Positions 54,096 to 62,676 of a DNA stretch of 64,000 bases are shown here, piece by piece; position 1 is the first letter of the stretch; each line of letters begins with the position of its first letter. Where the stretch lies: the NCBI RefSeq assembly GCF_009720775.1, contig NZ_WNKW01000003.1, positions 250,028-314,027 on the forward strand. Reading direction: 5' to 3'. A program made the position numbers and the translations under genes. This DNA comes from Pseudoduganella danionis (GTDB lineage Bacteria > Pseudomonadota > Gammaproteobacteria > Burkholderiales > Burkholderiaceae_D). Under the pieces are notes generated by a model. It saw nothing but the letters and a program-made list of their open reading frames with translations. It did no database searches and was not told where the DNA came from.

Positions 54096-55265
54096 TCAGG
54101 CCGCGCCCAGCCGCCACAGCGAAGTGACTTCGGCCGCACGGGCTGCATGCAGCGGGTCGCTGGCATCGCTGGCACGCGGATGGACCGGGCGCACGTCGTG
54201 CCGGTCCAGCACTTTCAGGCCGGCGTCGGCGATCCAGCCCAGCAGTTGCTCGCGCGGGCGCAAGCCCAGATGCTCGGCCAGATCGGACAGGATCAGCCAG
54301 CCTTCGCCGCCCGGCGTCAGATGGGCTGCCAGCCCTGCCAGGAAGCCGCGCAGCATGCGGCTATCGGGATCGTACACGGCGTATTCGATCGAGGAACTGG
54401 GGCGGGCCGGCACCCACGGCGGATTGCAGACCACCAGCGGCGCCCGGCCGTCCGGGAACAGGTCGGCCTGCTGCAGTTCTACTTGCTGATCCAGCTCGAG
54501 GCGGGCCAGATTTTCGCGCGCGCAGCTGAGGGCGCGCTGGTCCATATCGGTGGCCACGACCTTGCGTACGCCGCGCTGCGCCAGAACGGCCGACAGCACG
54601 CCCGTACCGGCGCCGATGTCGAACGCCAGCGAGCTGTCTTTCGGCAGCGGGGCTTCCGCGACTAGCTGCACATACTCGCCGCGCACGGGCGAGAACACAC
54701 CGTAATGGGGGTGGATGCGTGCCTGCAGGGCAGGGATTTCCACGCCCGTGCGGCGCCATTCGTGGGCGCCGATCAGGCCGAGCAGCTCGCGCAGCGAAGC
54801 GATGAAGGGGGCGCTGTAGCGGCCGTAGGCTTCATTGCAGGCTAGCTGCACGTCGGGCGCGCGGCGCAGCGGTATGCTGTAGCCGGCTTCGAACGGTATC
54901 AGCAACATGGCCAGCGTGCGGGCACGCTGCGACTGGGCCTGCCGGTGCAGATGGAATGCTTCCGTCGGCGTGGCCGGCAGTTTGGCTGGCTTGGCCTTTT
55001 TGCCGCCGCGCCCCTTGTGGTCGGCACGGCGTGCCAGTGCCTGCAGCAGTTGGCGCGCATTCTGGAAGTCGCCGCGCCACAGCATGGCCGTGCCTTCGCA
55101 GGCCATGCGGTAGGCTACATCGGCGTTGGTGCGGTCATCGGCGATCACCACCCGCTTGGGCGGCGGCATGCCGGCCTCGGAGTGCCAGACGGCGCTGCAT
55201 GGCACGCCATTTTCCTCCCAGTGGATCAGTTGAGGTGCGGCTGGGGAGGCGGTTTGTGTGGACAT
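54096..55265 (-). CDS. class I SAM-dependent methyltransferase with NPPW motif
   Basis: 389 aa. The C-terminal half has SAM motif I DIGAGTGVLSAVLA and a CNPPW motif (Asn281), which marks enzymes that methylate exocyclic amino groups or glutamine side chains (HemK/PrmC, RlmG and RsmC-like). The N-terminal half (1-190) is a separate unrecognised domain with a Lys-rich linker (GRGGKKAKPAK). Target unknown; rRNA or protein Gln are candidates. Confidence 0.85.
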   Translation of the reverse strand: MSTQTASPAAPQLIHWEENGVPCSAVWHSEAGMPPPKRVVIADDRTNADVAYRMACEGTAMLWRGDFQNARQLLQALARRADHKGRGGKKAKPAKLPATPTEAFHLHRQAQSQRARTLAMLLIPFEAGYSIPLRRAPDVQLACNEAYGRYSAPFIASLRELLGLIGAHEWRRTGVEIPALQARIHPHYGVFSPVRGEYVQLVAEAPLPKDSSLAFDIGAGTGVLSAVLAQRGVRKVVATDMDQRALSCARENLARLELDQQVELQQADLFPDGRAPLVVCNPPWVPARPSSSIEYAVYDPDSRMLRGFLAGLAAHLTPGGEGWLILSDLAEHLGLRPREQLLGWIADAGLKVLDRHDVRPVHPRASDASDPLHAARAAEVTSLWRLGAA

Positions 55266-55373
55266 GGCAGGCTATCGATAGGTGGCGTGAGCGTAGGGAC
55301 AAGACGAAAACCGCCGGAGATGGCTGGCATCTCTGGCGGTTCATGCGCTTGCGGCGCTTATTATACTGGGCGC

Positions 55374-56348
55374 TTAGGCGCCGATGTCGGCAACGGTCTG
55401 GCGGCTGTCGCTGTCGCCATCCTGATCGGGGGCGCTGGCCACGGTATTGCTGACCACTGCGTTGCTGGCCGCGGCGGCGCTGGTGCCGGTGTCGGCGCTG
55501 CTGGCTGGCGCAGCCTGCGCCTTGCTGGCATCGGCGTCGCCGGCGGTGGCGGCCTTGGCCTTGTCGGCAGCGCTAGGGGCGCTGTAGGTATTGGTGTCCT
55601 TGCTGTTGACCAGATTGAGCAGGCGTAGCGACAGGCTGCGCAGGGTGTTGCGGTCTATGCCGTCGCTGCTGCGGTCCGGCGTGTTGTCGCCGGTCGACAG
55701 CGCGGTCTGCAGGTCCAGCCCTATCAGCTTGAACAGATCGGACAGGGTGCCGGGGAAATCGATATTCGGTACCTGCACCTTGGGCAGGTCGCTGGCGTTG
55801 GTGGTCAGGCTGCGGTTGGTTTGGGCGCTGTCATTCAATGTATTGCTGCTACGGCTGGCGGCGGCGCTCAGCTGGGCGTCGTACTGGACTTCCACTTCGA
55901 AATCGAATTTGCGTCCATCGGCCGTGGTGATGGTGCCCTTGCCGATGAAGTGCGAGCTGTCGGAGAGCTGGAAAGCGGCGGCCGAGCTGCTACCGAAACT
56001 GCCGCTGCTCTGGCGCACGCCGGCAGCTACGGTGCTGGAAGTATCGAGGCTGGCGCTGTCAAAGCTGATCTGGGCATCCTTGCCGCTGCTGCCGAACAGG
56101 CTCTGGGCAAAGCTGCTGAGGAAGCTCTGGGCGTAGTCTATGGTGTCGTTGCCGACGGCGGCCAGATGCTGGTCGAGCGCATTGCTGGCCGAGCTGGACG
56201 CAATCGAGCTGACCGGGTTGGCGCTGGCCGGCACCGTGTCACTCGCCTTGACCTGACGGCTGGCGTTGGTCTTGCTGTCAATTTGCGAGCTGCCGGCATA
56301 CAGTGAGGCGGGCAGGTTGCGTGATGTAAGGGCAGATATGGTGGACAT
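55374..56348 (-). CDS. Ser/Ala-rich hypothetical protein
   Basis: 324 aa, rich in Ser, Ala and Asn, starting MSTISALTSRNLPASLYAGS and lacking a classical signal peptide. A central stretch GKGTITTADGRKFDFEVEV (about 137-155) looks like a beta-hairpin module seen in small cell-surface or flagellum-associated proteins, but I cannot assign a family. The C-terminal third is low-complexity (Ala/Ser/Asp), ending SDSRQTVADIGA. Function unknown. Confidence 0.6.
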   Translation of the reverse strand: MSTISALTSRNLPASLYAGSSQIDSKTNASRQVKASDTVPASANPVSSIASSSASNALDQHLAAVGNDTIDYAQSFLSSFAQSLFGSSGKDAQISFDSASLDTSSTVAAGVRQSSGSFGSSSAAAFQLSDSSHFIGKGTITTADGRKFDFEVEVQYDAQLSAAASRSSNTLNDSAQTNRSLTTNASDLPKVQVPNIDFPGTLSDLFKLIGLDLQTALSTGDNTPDRSSDGIDRNTLRSLSLRLLNLVNSKDTNTYSAPSAADKAKAATAGDADASKAQAAPASSADTGTSAAAASNAVVSNTVASAPDQDGDSDSRQTVADIGA

Positions 56349-56438
56349 GGCTGATTCCAGCAGATTCCGTTTGATGATATTTCTTTTAACGGTAATCTGG
56401 CCGGAATCTTGAGCCGGGGGCAGCTCCGGGGGGGCAGC

Positions 56439-56648
56439 TTAGTGGTGGTGGGTCCAGCCTTCCGGCGCGGCCAGATAGGATTCCACCGCGTCTTTTTGAC
56501 CGATGGCATGGTGCTTAGGCTCGCCGCAGGCGCATACGCCGAAATACGGCTGGATGTGCGAGCAGGCCGAGACTTTCTGCAGGCGTACCTGTACGGCTTT
56601 GGCGCATTTGGCGCATTTGAAGGTCAGGGTGCGTGGTGCTTTTAACAT
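56439..56648 (-). CDS. small Cys-rich, probably zinc-binding protein
   Basis: 69 aa starting MLKAPRTLTFKCAKCAKAV. CAKC, SACSH and VCACGEP give five Cys, enough for one zinc-ribbon-like site, and the C-terminus ends in three His. No strong Shine-Dalgarno is seen. Function unknown. It lies between the HExxH protein and the Ser-rich protein on the same strand. Confidence 0.6.
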   Translation of the reverse strand: MLKAPRTLTFKCAKCAKAVQVRLQKVSACSHIQPYFGVCACGEPKHHAIGQKDAVESYLAAPEGWTHHH

Positions 56649-56688
56649 GTTGTGCTCTGTATGACGGACAAAGGCGGCATTCTAACAT

Positions 56689-57279
56689 TCAGGCATAGAT
56701 GTCGAGTTTGGGCGGCACCAGCGGCAACTGCTGGTAGGTCTGGCTGACTTTATTGCTGCTATTGGCTGCCAGCTCCTGCGCCTGTTGCACGGCCAGCTCC
56801 GAACGCGCCTGCAATTCCATCTGCTGGGCCTGGGCTGCCACGGCCTGATCGGCGCCGGACGGGCTGGCCGGCGCCAGTGCCGCGGCCTGGATGGTGCGGG
56901 CCCGTTCTATGGTTTCTTGCGGGGTGCGGCCAGGCGAGGTGTCGATATGGACTTCGCCGCCGATGGCGTAATCGACGCCGTTCGGACCGCGCTGGTAGGT
57001 GTAGGAGGCGCCCGAAGTCGCCAGACCGCCGGCCGTGGCCATGTGGGCCTGCTCGTGCTGGCGCACTTCTGTGTCGCGTGCCTTGAGCTGGGCCACCAGT
57101 TCCAGCGCTTCCGGGGTCAGATTGGTGGCAGCGGCGCTGCCTGCAAAGCTGGTGTCGGGCGCCGCGCTGGTGGAGGCGGAAGCCGGTCCGGCCGGCATCG
57201 CGGACGCAGCCACCCGCGCCGGCGCCACGCTGGGTGTGGCCGGCTGGCTGCTGCGGGGCGGAATAGCGCTCAGGTTCAT
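56689..57279 (-). CDS. putative metalloprotease of the CJM1_0395/SprA family
   Basis: 196 aa. The core RDTEVRQHEQAHMATAGGLA carries an HExxH zinc motif (His75-His79) and is followed by YTYQRGPNGVDYAIGGEVHI, the conserved block of the SprA-related family. The N-terminal 50 residues are Ala/Pro/Ser-rich and the C-terminus is a Gln/Ala-rich helix. No signal peptide. Proteolytic activity has not been inferred beyond the motif. Confidence 0.85.
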   Translation of the reverse strand: MNLSAIPPRSSQPATPSVAPARVAASAMPAGPASASTSAAPDTSFAGSAAATNLTPEALELVAQLKARDTEVRQHEQAHMATAGGLATSGASYTYQRGPNGVDYAIGGEVHIDTSPGRTPQETIERARTIQAAALAPASPSGADQAVAAQAQQMELQARSELAVQQAQELAANSSNKVSQTYQQLPLVPPKLDIYA

Positions 57280-57428
57280 GGGCTGGGGTCCGGACGACTG
57301 CTCAGCTAAATGATAGCAAATTTACAGCGCAACATCGCCGGCCATGGTGGCGACAGACCGCCGCCGCCAGCGCCATCGACGGCGGGGCCGCCGACGGTGC
57401 CACGGCCGGCTAGCGGCCAGCGCCGGGG

Positions 57429-60400
57429 CTAGCCCTGCACGCTGACGCTGCTGCGGCCGCCGGCTGCCGGCTGTACCAGGATGCGGGTGGCGATGCGCTC
57501 GGTCATTTCCTGCACGTGCGAAATGACGCCCACCTTGCGCCCCATGGCTTGCAGGCCGTCGAGGGCATCCATGGCCACGCGCAGGGTTTCCGCATCCAGA
57601 CTGCCGAAACCTTCGTCGATGAACAGCGACTCCACCCGCACACGGTTGGAAGAGAGCGAGGCCAGTCCCAGCGCCAGCGCCAGCGAAACGAGGAAGGATT
57701 CGCCGCCTGACAGTGAATGTACCGAACGCATTTCATCGCCCATGTCGCGGTCGCGTACCTGCAGGGCGAGCGAAGGGCTGGCCGGATGGACGATGCGCTC
57801 GAGCTGGTAGCGCCGCGCCAGATGGCGCAGGTGGGCATTGGCATAGCCGAGCAGCACATCAAGCGTGTACTGCTGGGCGTAGTTGCGGAATTTCTTGCCA
57901 TCGGCCGAGCCTATCAGCTCGCTCAGACGCGCCCAGCGCTGTTCGCTGGCTTCCTGCGCGGCGATTTCGGCCAGCATGGCCTGGGCACGGTTGCGGCGGG
58001 CATCATCCTGCGCCAGCGCCAGTTGGGCTGCCACGGCCTGTTCGCGCGCACTGCGGAAGGCCTGCTGCAAGGTCGTCAGCGCGCGGCTCAGGGCGGCGAT
58101 GGCATCGGCCAACAGTCCTTGCGTGGCTGCGTCGCCCCCTTCGACCACCTCGTCCACCTTGTTCGGCTGGTCCTGCTCGTGCTGCTTGTCCTGCTCGTCC
58201 GCGTCGGTCGTGGCCAGTGCCTGCAACGCATCGGGCGTGGCTTGCGGCGCCGTGGCCATATGCTGCTGACGCTGGTGCTGGCGCTCTTCCAGCACGGTGG
58301 CAGCGCTTGCTGCATGGCGTTCCAGCGCCTGCATGGCGGCGCGCTGCTGGCTGATGGCCTCCGCTGTGACGGCTAGCAGGACCTGCAGATGTGCCATATC
58401 GTCCAGCGCTGCGTGTGGCTGCTGCAGATTGTAGGCTTGTAGCCAGTCCTGCAGTACCTGCTGTGCCGTGGTGCTGGCGCTATGCAGGCTGGCCAGATGC
58501 AGCTGTGCCTGGGCCTGCGCGGCTTCTGCACGCGCGCCGTCTTGCGCGGCTTGCTGGGCGGCGCTCTGGCGCTGCGTCAGTTGCTGGCGTGCCGCGTGGA
58601 CGGCCTCGTTGAATGCGGCTTCGACGGCACTGGCTTCCTTGCCGCCCCACAGTTGCAGGCGTTGCTGTTGCAAGCCCTGCAACTGCGCTTCGGCGCTGCT
58701 GTAGCTAACGCGCGCCTGAACCGCATCGCGCTGGGCTTTGCTCAGTGCATCCTGTCCGGCGCGCAGTTCGATGTCGAGTGCCTGCAGGCGCTGCTGGCGC
58801 TCGTCGTAGCTGCTGCGCTGGCGCAGCCACTGGCTGGCTTCAGCCTGACGGGCTGCATAGAATCGGGCCGGTGCGGCGCGCCATGCATCTTTCCAGTCAT
58901 CGCTGGGCAGCTCGCTGCCGCTGAAGGCCGGATCGAGGTCGGCCAGCAGGCTGCCCAGCGTCAGTGCCAGATCGACCCGTTGCACATCGAGTGCTTTGGC
59001 TGCGCTGCGGCTTTCGGCCAGCGCGGTCTGATGATGGGTCACGGCTTGCTGCAACTGCTGGTGCGCGTTTTGGCTGCGGACCAAGTCTTCCTGCACCTGT
59101 TCGTGGGCTTGACGCGCCTGATGCCATGCCTGTTCCTGCGCTTCGATCATGTGCAGTGCGGAGGCCAGCTGCTCGAGCTGGCCGACAAACCAGTCCGTGC
59201 GGGCAGCGGCCTCGGGCAGTTGTTCAGCGGCCAGTTGCGCCTCCATGGCCTGCCATGCTTGCGTGGCTTCGGACAGGGCGGGTGCCAGCGTGGCCGTTTC
59301 GCGTGCCAGCGTCTGCAACTGATCGAGGCAGGCCTGTTCGGTAGTACGGCGTGCCGTTTGCAGGGCCAGATTGGCTTCCACCTGCTGGCGCCAGTGCGCC
59401 ACTTCGCTTTCCAGTCCGGCCAGCATGGATAGCAGGCGGCTGTCGTCGTGGTGGTAAGGGTGTTCGGTCGCGCCGCACACGGCGCAGGGCTGACCGTCTT
59501 CCAGCGTGGCGCGCAGATCCTGCACGCTGGCCGCGCAAGCTGCCTGCGCCAGTTGCAGCGAACGTTCGGCCTGAGTGCTGTGGGCGAGCAGCGTGCCAGC
59601 CTGCTGCTGGGCCGCTTTGAGCTCGGCATCGGCCTGTGCTGCCGTGGCGCGCAGCTCGGCCGCCTGTTGCGCTAGATAGGCGTGGCGTGATTGGCGCGCA
59701 TCGTAGTCTATCCAGCGTTTTTCGCCCTGTGCCAGCAGGTTGCGCCTTGCTCCTAGCTGCTGACGGCTGGCCTGCAGCTGTTCCGGCGCATATTGCGCCA
59801 GCGTGCTGGCCGTGCTCTGTTGCTGCTGTTCCAGCACTTGCAGGCGCTGGCTGCTGGCCGCCAGTTCGGACTGGGCCTGCGCCTGCTGTTCCTGCTGGTG
59901 CTGGATTTGCTGCTGCAGTTTGGCCAGCGTCTGATTCAACCGTTCGGCCTGCGCGGCCTGCTGGCCGGCCTGCACGAACAGCACCTCCCAGCGTTCCCAC
60001 GACTGCGCCAGAGCTGCCCATTGCTGGTGTTGCGCCAACCAGTGACTGCTGGCTTCCTGCTGTTGGGCTACCTGCTGGCGCTCGTCATTGCGCGCCTGCT
60101 GGGCCGAGCGCGCGGCCTGGTCGGCCTGATCGGCTTCGGCGCAGGCAGCGGCAGCCTGCTGGAATGCGGGCAGCAGGGCAGCAATGCGGGCATCGAGTGC
60201 CTTGGCCTGATCCAGCTGGGGGGCGGCATCGCGCTGCGCCTGCTCGGCGCTTTGCAGTTGCACGCTGGCGCTATGCTGGGCACTCTGGTGCTGCACCAGC
60301 GCGGCAGCGGCTTGCTGCGCCTGCACAGCCAGCGCCGCTATCTGTTCGCTGGTGCGGGCGCTTTCCTGCGTCAGGCGCTGGCATTCTGCCGCCAGCGGGC

Positions 60401-61325
60401 GGGCCGGCTGGATGGCGTCGAGCTGGGCCAGACCGGCGCGCTGCGGTGCTGCAGCATCGATAGCGGCTGTGGCGGCGGCACAGGCCAGCGTGGCCTGCTG
60501 TTCGGCCTCGGCCAGTCGCTGCGCCTGCTGGTGCCATTGCAGCTGCTGTTCCAGTGCCGCAGTGCGTAGTTCCAGTTCCTGCTGCGCAGCCAGTGCTGCG
60601 GCGTGCTGGCTTTCCAGCTCCTGCCGCTGTTCTGCGCTGCACGGCTTCTGGTCGGCCAGCCTGTCGCTGAGGCGCTGTAGCGCTTCCTGTTCCTGTTTGG
60701 CGCGGGCATAGGCGCGCATGGAGATTTCGCTGTAGATGGCGCTGCCCGTAAGCTTCTCCAGCAGCTCGCCCCGTTCATTGTCTTCCGCTTTGAGGAAGGC
60801 GGAGAATTCATTCTGCGCCAGTAGCACGGCGCGGGTGAACTGTTCGAACGACAGGCCGATACGTTTTTCGATCTCGCCTTTGACCTCGGTCTTGGTATGC
60901 CCGAGCGGCAGCAGTGCCGGCAGCCGGTGCAGTGTCATGGCCGTGGGCTGCAGTGCGCCTTCGGCCCGCGTACGGGCCCGCCGCACGCTCCAGCGCGCGC
61001 GGTAGCTGGCGCCGTCGCTGCCGACGAAATCCACTTCGGCATAGCCTTCCGCCGCGCCACGGCGCAGCAAGTTGCGGGTGTCCTGGGTGGTGATAGTCTC
61101 GTTGCCGACGTCGGCCAGATAGTTGCGGCCAGCCACACGCAGCAGGCGCGGGGTGGCGTCATACAGGGCCAGACAGAGCGCGTCTAGCAGGGTGCTTTTG
61201 CTTGCTCCGGTGGGGCCGCTGATGGCAAACAGGCCGCTGGCGGCCAGCGGTGCTTGCTCGAAATCGACGCTGAACTCGTCGGCCAGCGAGGCCAGATTCT
61301 TACCGGCGATGCGCAGTATTCTCAT
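57429..61325 (-). CDS. sbcC: exonuclease subunit SbcC
   Basis: 1298-aa SMC-like ATPase that with SbcD cleaves DNA hairpins and protein-blocked ends. The N-terminal ATPase half has a P-loop reading GPTGASKST (residues about 38-46), where the usual last Gly is Ser. Very long Gln/Ala-rich coiled coils surround the zinc hook CAVCGATEHPY. The C-terminal half has the signature SLSGGESFLVSLALALGLA and Walker B LFIDEGFGSLD. The start ATG overlaps the sbcD stop by four bases, showing translational coupling. Confidence 0.96.
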   Translation of the reverse strand: MRILRIAGKNLASLADEFSVDFEQAPLAASGLFAISGPTGASKSTLLDALCLALYDATPRLLRVAGRNYLADVGNETITTQDTRNLLRRGAAEGYAEVDFVGSDGASYRARWSVRRARTRAEGALQPTAMTLHRLPALLPLGHTKTEVKGEIEKRIGLSFEQFTRAVLLAQNEFSAFLKAEDNERGELLEKLTGSAIYSEISMRAYARAKQEQEALQRLSDRLADQKPCSAEQRQELESQHAAALAAQQELELRTAALEQQLQWHQQAQRLAEAEQQATLACAAATAAIDAAAPQRAGLAQLDAIQPARPLAAECQRLTQESARTSEQIAALAVQAQQAAAALVQHQSAQHSASVQLQSAEQAQRDAAPQLDQAKALDARIAALLPAFQQAAAACAEADQADQAARSAQQARNDERQQVAQQQEASSHWLAQHQQWAALAQSWERWEVLFVQAGQQAAQAERLNQTLAKLQQQIQHQQEQQAQAQSELAASSQRLQVLEQQQQSTASTLAQYAPEQLQASRQQLGARRNLLAQGEKRWIDYDARQSRHAYLAQQAAELRATAAQADAELKAAQQQAGTLLAHSTQAERSLQLAQAACAASVQDLRATLEDGQPCAVCGATEHPYHHDDSRLLSMLAGLESEVAHWRQQVEANLALQTARRTTEQACLDQLQTLARETATLAPALSEATQAWQAMEAQLAAEQLPEAAARTDWFVGQLEQLASALHMIEAQEQAWHQARQAHEQVQEDLVRSQNAHQQLQQAVTHHQTALAESRSAAKALDVQRVDLALTLGSLLADLDPAFSGSELPSDDWKDAWRAAPARFYAARQAEASQWLRQRSSYDERQQRLQALDIELRAGQDALSKAQRDAVQARVSYSSAEAQLQGLQQQRLQLWGGKEASAVEAAFNEAVHAARQQLTQRQSAAQQAAQDGARAEAAQAQAQLHLASLHSASTTAQQVLQDWLQAYNLQQPHAALDDMAHLQVLLAVTAEAISQQRAAMQALERHAASAATVLEERQHQRQQHMATAPQATPDALQALATTDADEQDKQHEQDQPNKVDEVVEGGDAATQGLLADAIAALSRALTTLQQAFRSAREQAVAAQLALAQDDARRNRAQAMLAEIAAQEASEQRWARLSELIGSADGKKFRNYAQQYTLDVLLGYANAHLRHLARRYQLERIVHPASPSLALQVRDRDMGDEMRSVHSLSGGESFLVSLALALGLASLSSNRVRVESLFIDEGFGSLDAETLRVAMDALDGLQAMGRKVGVISHVQEMTERIATRILVQPAAGGRSSVSVQG

Positions 61326-62560
61326 GACAGCAGCAACTCCGCAAAAGCACTCAACTGGTCGGGCGGTGCATCCTGATCGTAGCGCTGGCGATACAGCTGA
61401 CGGAAGATTTCATCGGGCTGCAGGCGTTCCAGCTGGTCCAGCGTGAGCGCTGCCGCTTCGGCCGCGCCGTTGCGGGCCGCACTGGTAGTTTCGATTTTCG
61501 CCAGCCGTACGGCTTTGCCTTCCAGTGCCGCTTCCACCTTGGCACGCAGGCCCGGTTCCGGCGCGTCCAGCAGCACCCGCACTTCCAGCAGGGGCTGGCG
61601 CTCGGGTGGCGCCGCCTCCGTTGCCAGTGCGGCTAACTGCTGCAGTACTTCGGCCAACGGCGCAGGGCGCGCTGGCACCCGCAGCAGGGGCACGGCGCGC
61701 GACACGGGCAGCGCGGTGATCTCGCCTAGCGCACCACCCTCAAGATCGATTTGCAGCACCTGATGCTGATAGCCGATTTCGGCAAACGACAGCGGTAGCG
61801 GGCTGCCGCAGTAACGGATATGGCGTTGCTGGCCCACGCTCTGGGCCAGATGCAGGTGGCCTAGCGCGGCATAGCAGATATCGGCGCCGAAGATCCCGGC
61901 CGGCAGCATTTCCGTGCCGCCGATGACGATGCGGCGCTCCGAATCTTCCGACATCTGGCCATCGACCATGTGGCAGTGGCCCATGGCCAGTATAGGCTGG
62001 CCGGCGCTGCGGCGGGCTAGCGCATGTTCCAGCGCCTGGCGGTAGAGCAGGGCGATGCCGGCCAGATAGGGATCAGCGCTGCTGCTCTGGCCTTCCGGCT
62101 GCGGTGGGCGTGGCACATCGGCCGGACGCAGGAAGGGCACGGCCAGACACCAGGCCTGCACGGCGCCGCTGCGATCCGTCAGCGGCAGCACCATGGCGCC
62201 CATGTCGATGCTGCCATCGGCCAGGCGCGGCACATGGCCGATCACACGTGTGCCATGGGCCTCCAGCAGCGGCGCCGGGGCTTCCAGCCGGCCCGGCGAA
62301 TCATGGTTGCCGGCGATGACGATCAGGTTCAGATGGGGCACGCGTTCGCGCGCAGCTCGCAGGAACTGGTAGAACTGGCGCTGCGAGGCGGCCGACGGGT
62401 TGGCGTTGTCGAAGATGTCTCCTGCGATCAGCAGGGCGTCGGCCTGCTGCTGCGCGAGCGTGTCGAGCAGCCAGTCGAGGAATTGCTGGTGCTCGTAATG
62501 GCGCTCGTAGTTATGCAGGGTCTGGCCCAGATGCCAGTCGGAGGTGTGCAGCAGACGCAT
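61322..62560 (-). CDS. sbcD: exonuclease subunit SbcD
   Basis: 412-aa Mre11-type nuclease. Metallophosphoesterase motifs: TSDWHLGQTLHNYER, AGDIFDNANPSA, VIAGNHDSPGR and MGHCHMVDG. The C-terminal capping domain (about 300-400) is normal length. It forms the SbcCD complex with the overlapping sbcC gene. Confidence 0.96.
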   Translation of the reverse strand: MRLLHTSDWHLGQTLHNYERHYEHQQFLDWLLDTLAQQQADALLIAGDIFDNANPSAASQRQFYQFLRAARERVPHLNLIVIAGNHDSPGRLEAPAPLLEAHGTRVIGHVPRLADGSIDMGAMVLPLTDRSGAVQAWCLAVPFLRPADVPRPPQPEGQSSSADPYLAGIALLYRQALEHALARRSAGQPILAMGHCHMVDGQMSEDSERRIVIGGTEMLPAGIFGADICYAALGHLHLAQSVGQQRHIRYCGSPLPLSFAEIGYQHQVLQIDLEGGALGEITALPVSRAVPLLRVPARPAPLAEVLQQLAALATEAAPPERQPLLEVRVLLDAPEPGLRAKVEAALEGKAVRLAKIETTSAARNGAAEAAALTLDQLERLQPDEIFRQLYRQRYDQDAPPDQLSAFAELLLS

Positions 62561-62676
62561 GGAGTATGTGGTTCAGAACAGCGGGAAGCGCACAATATAG
62601 CGCAACTTGCCGCGGGCGAGCTTGATATATTTACAGCAGCGATTTACAGCAGCGGCCGCGGCGGCTGTTGCAGGCT

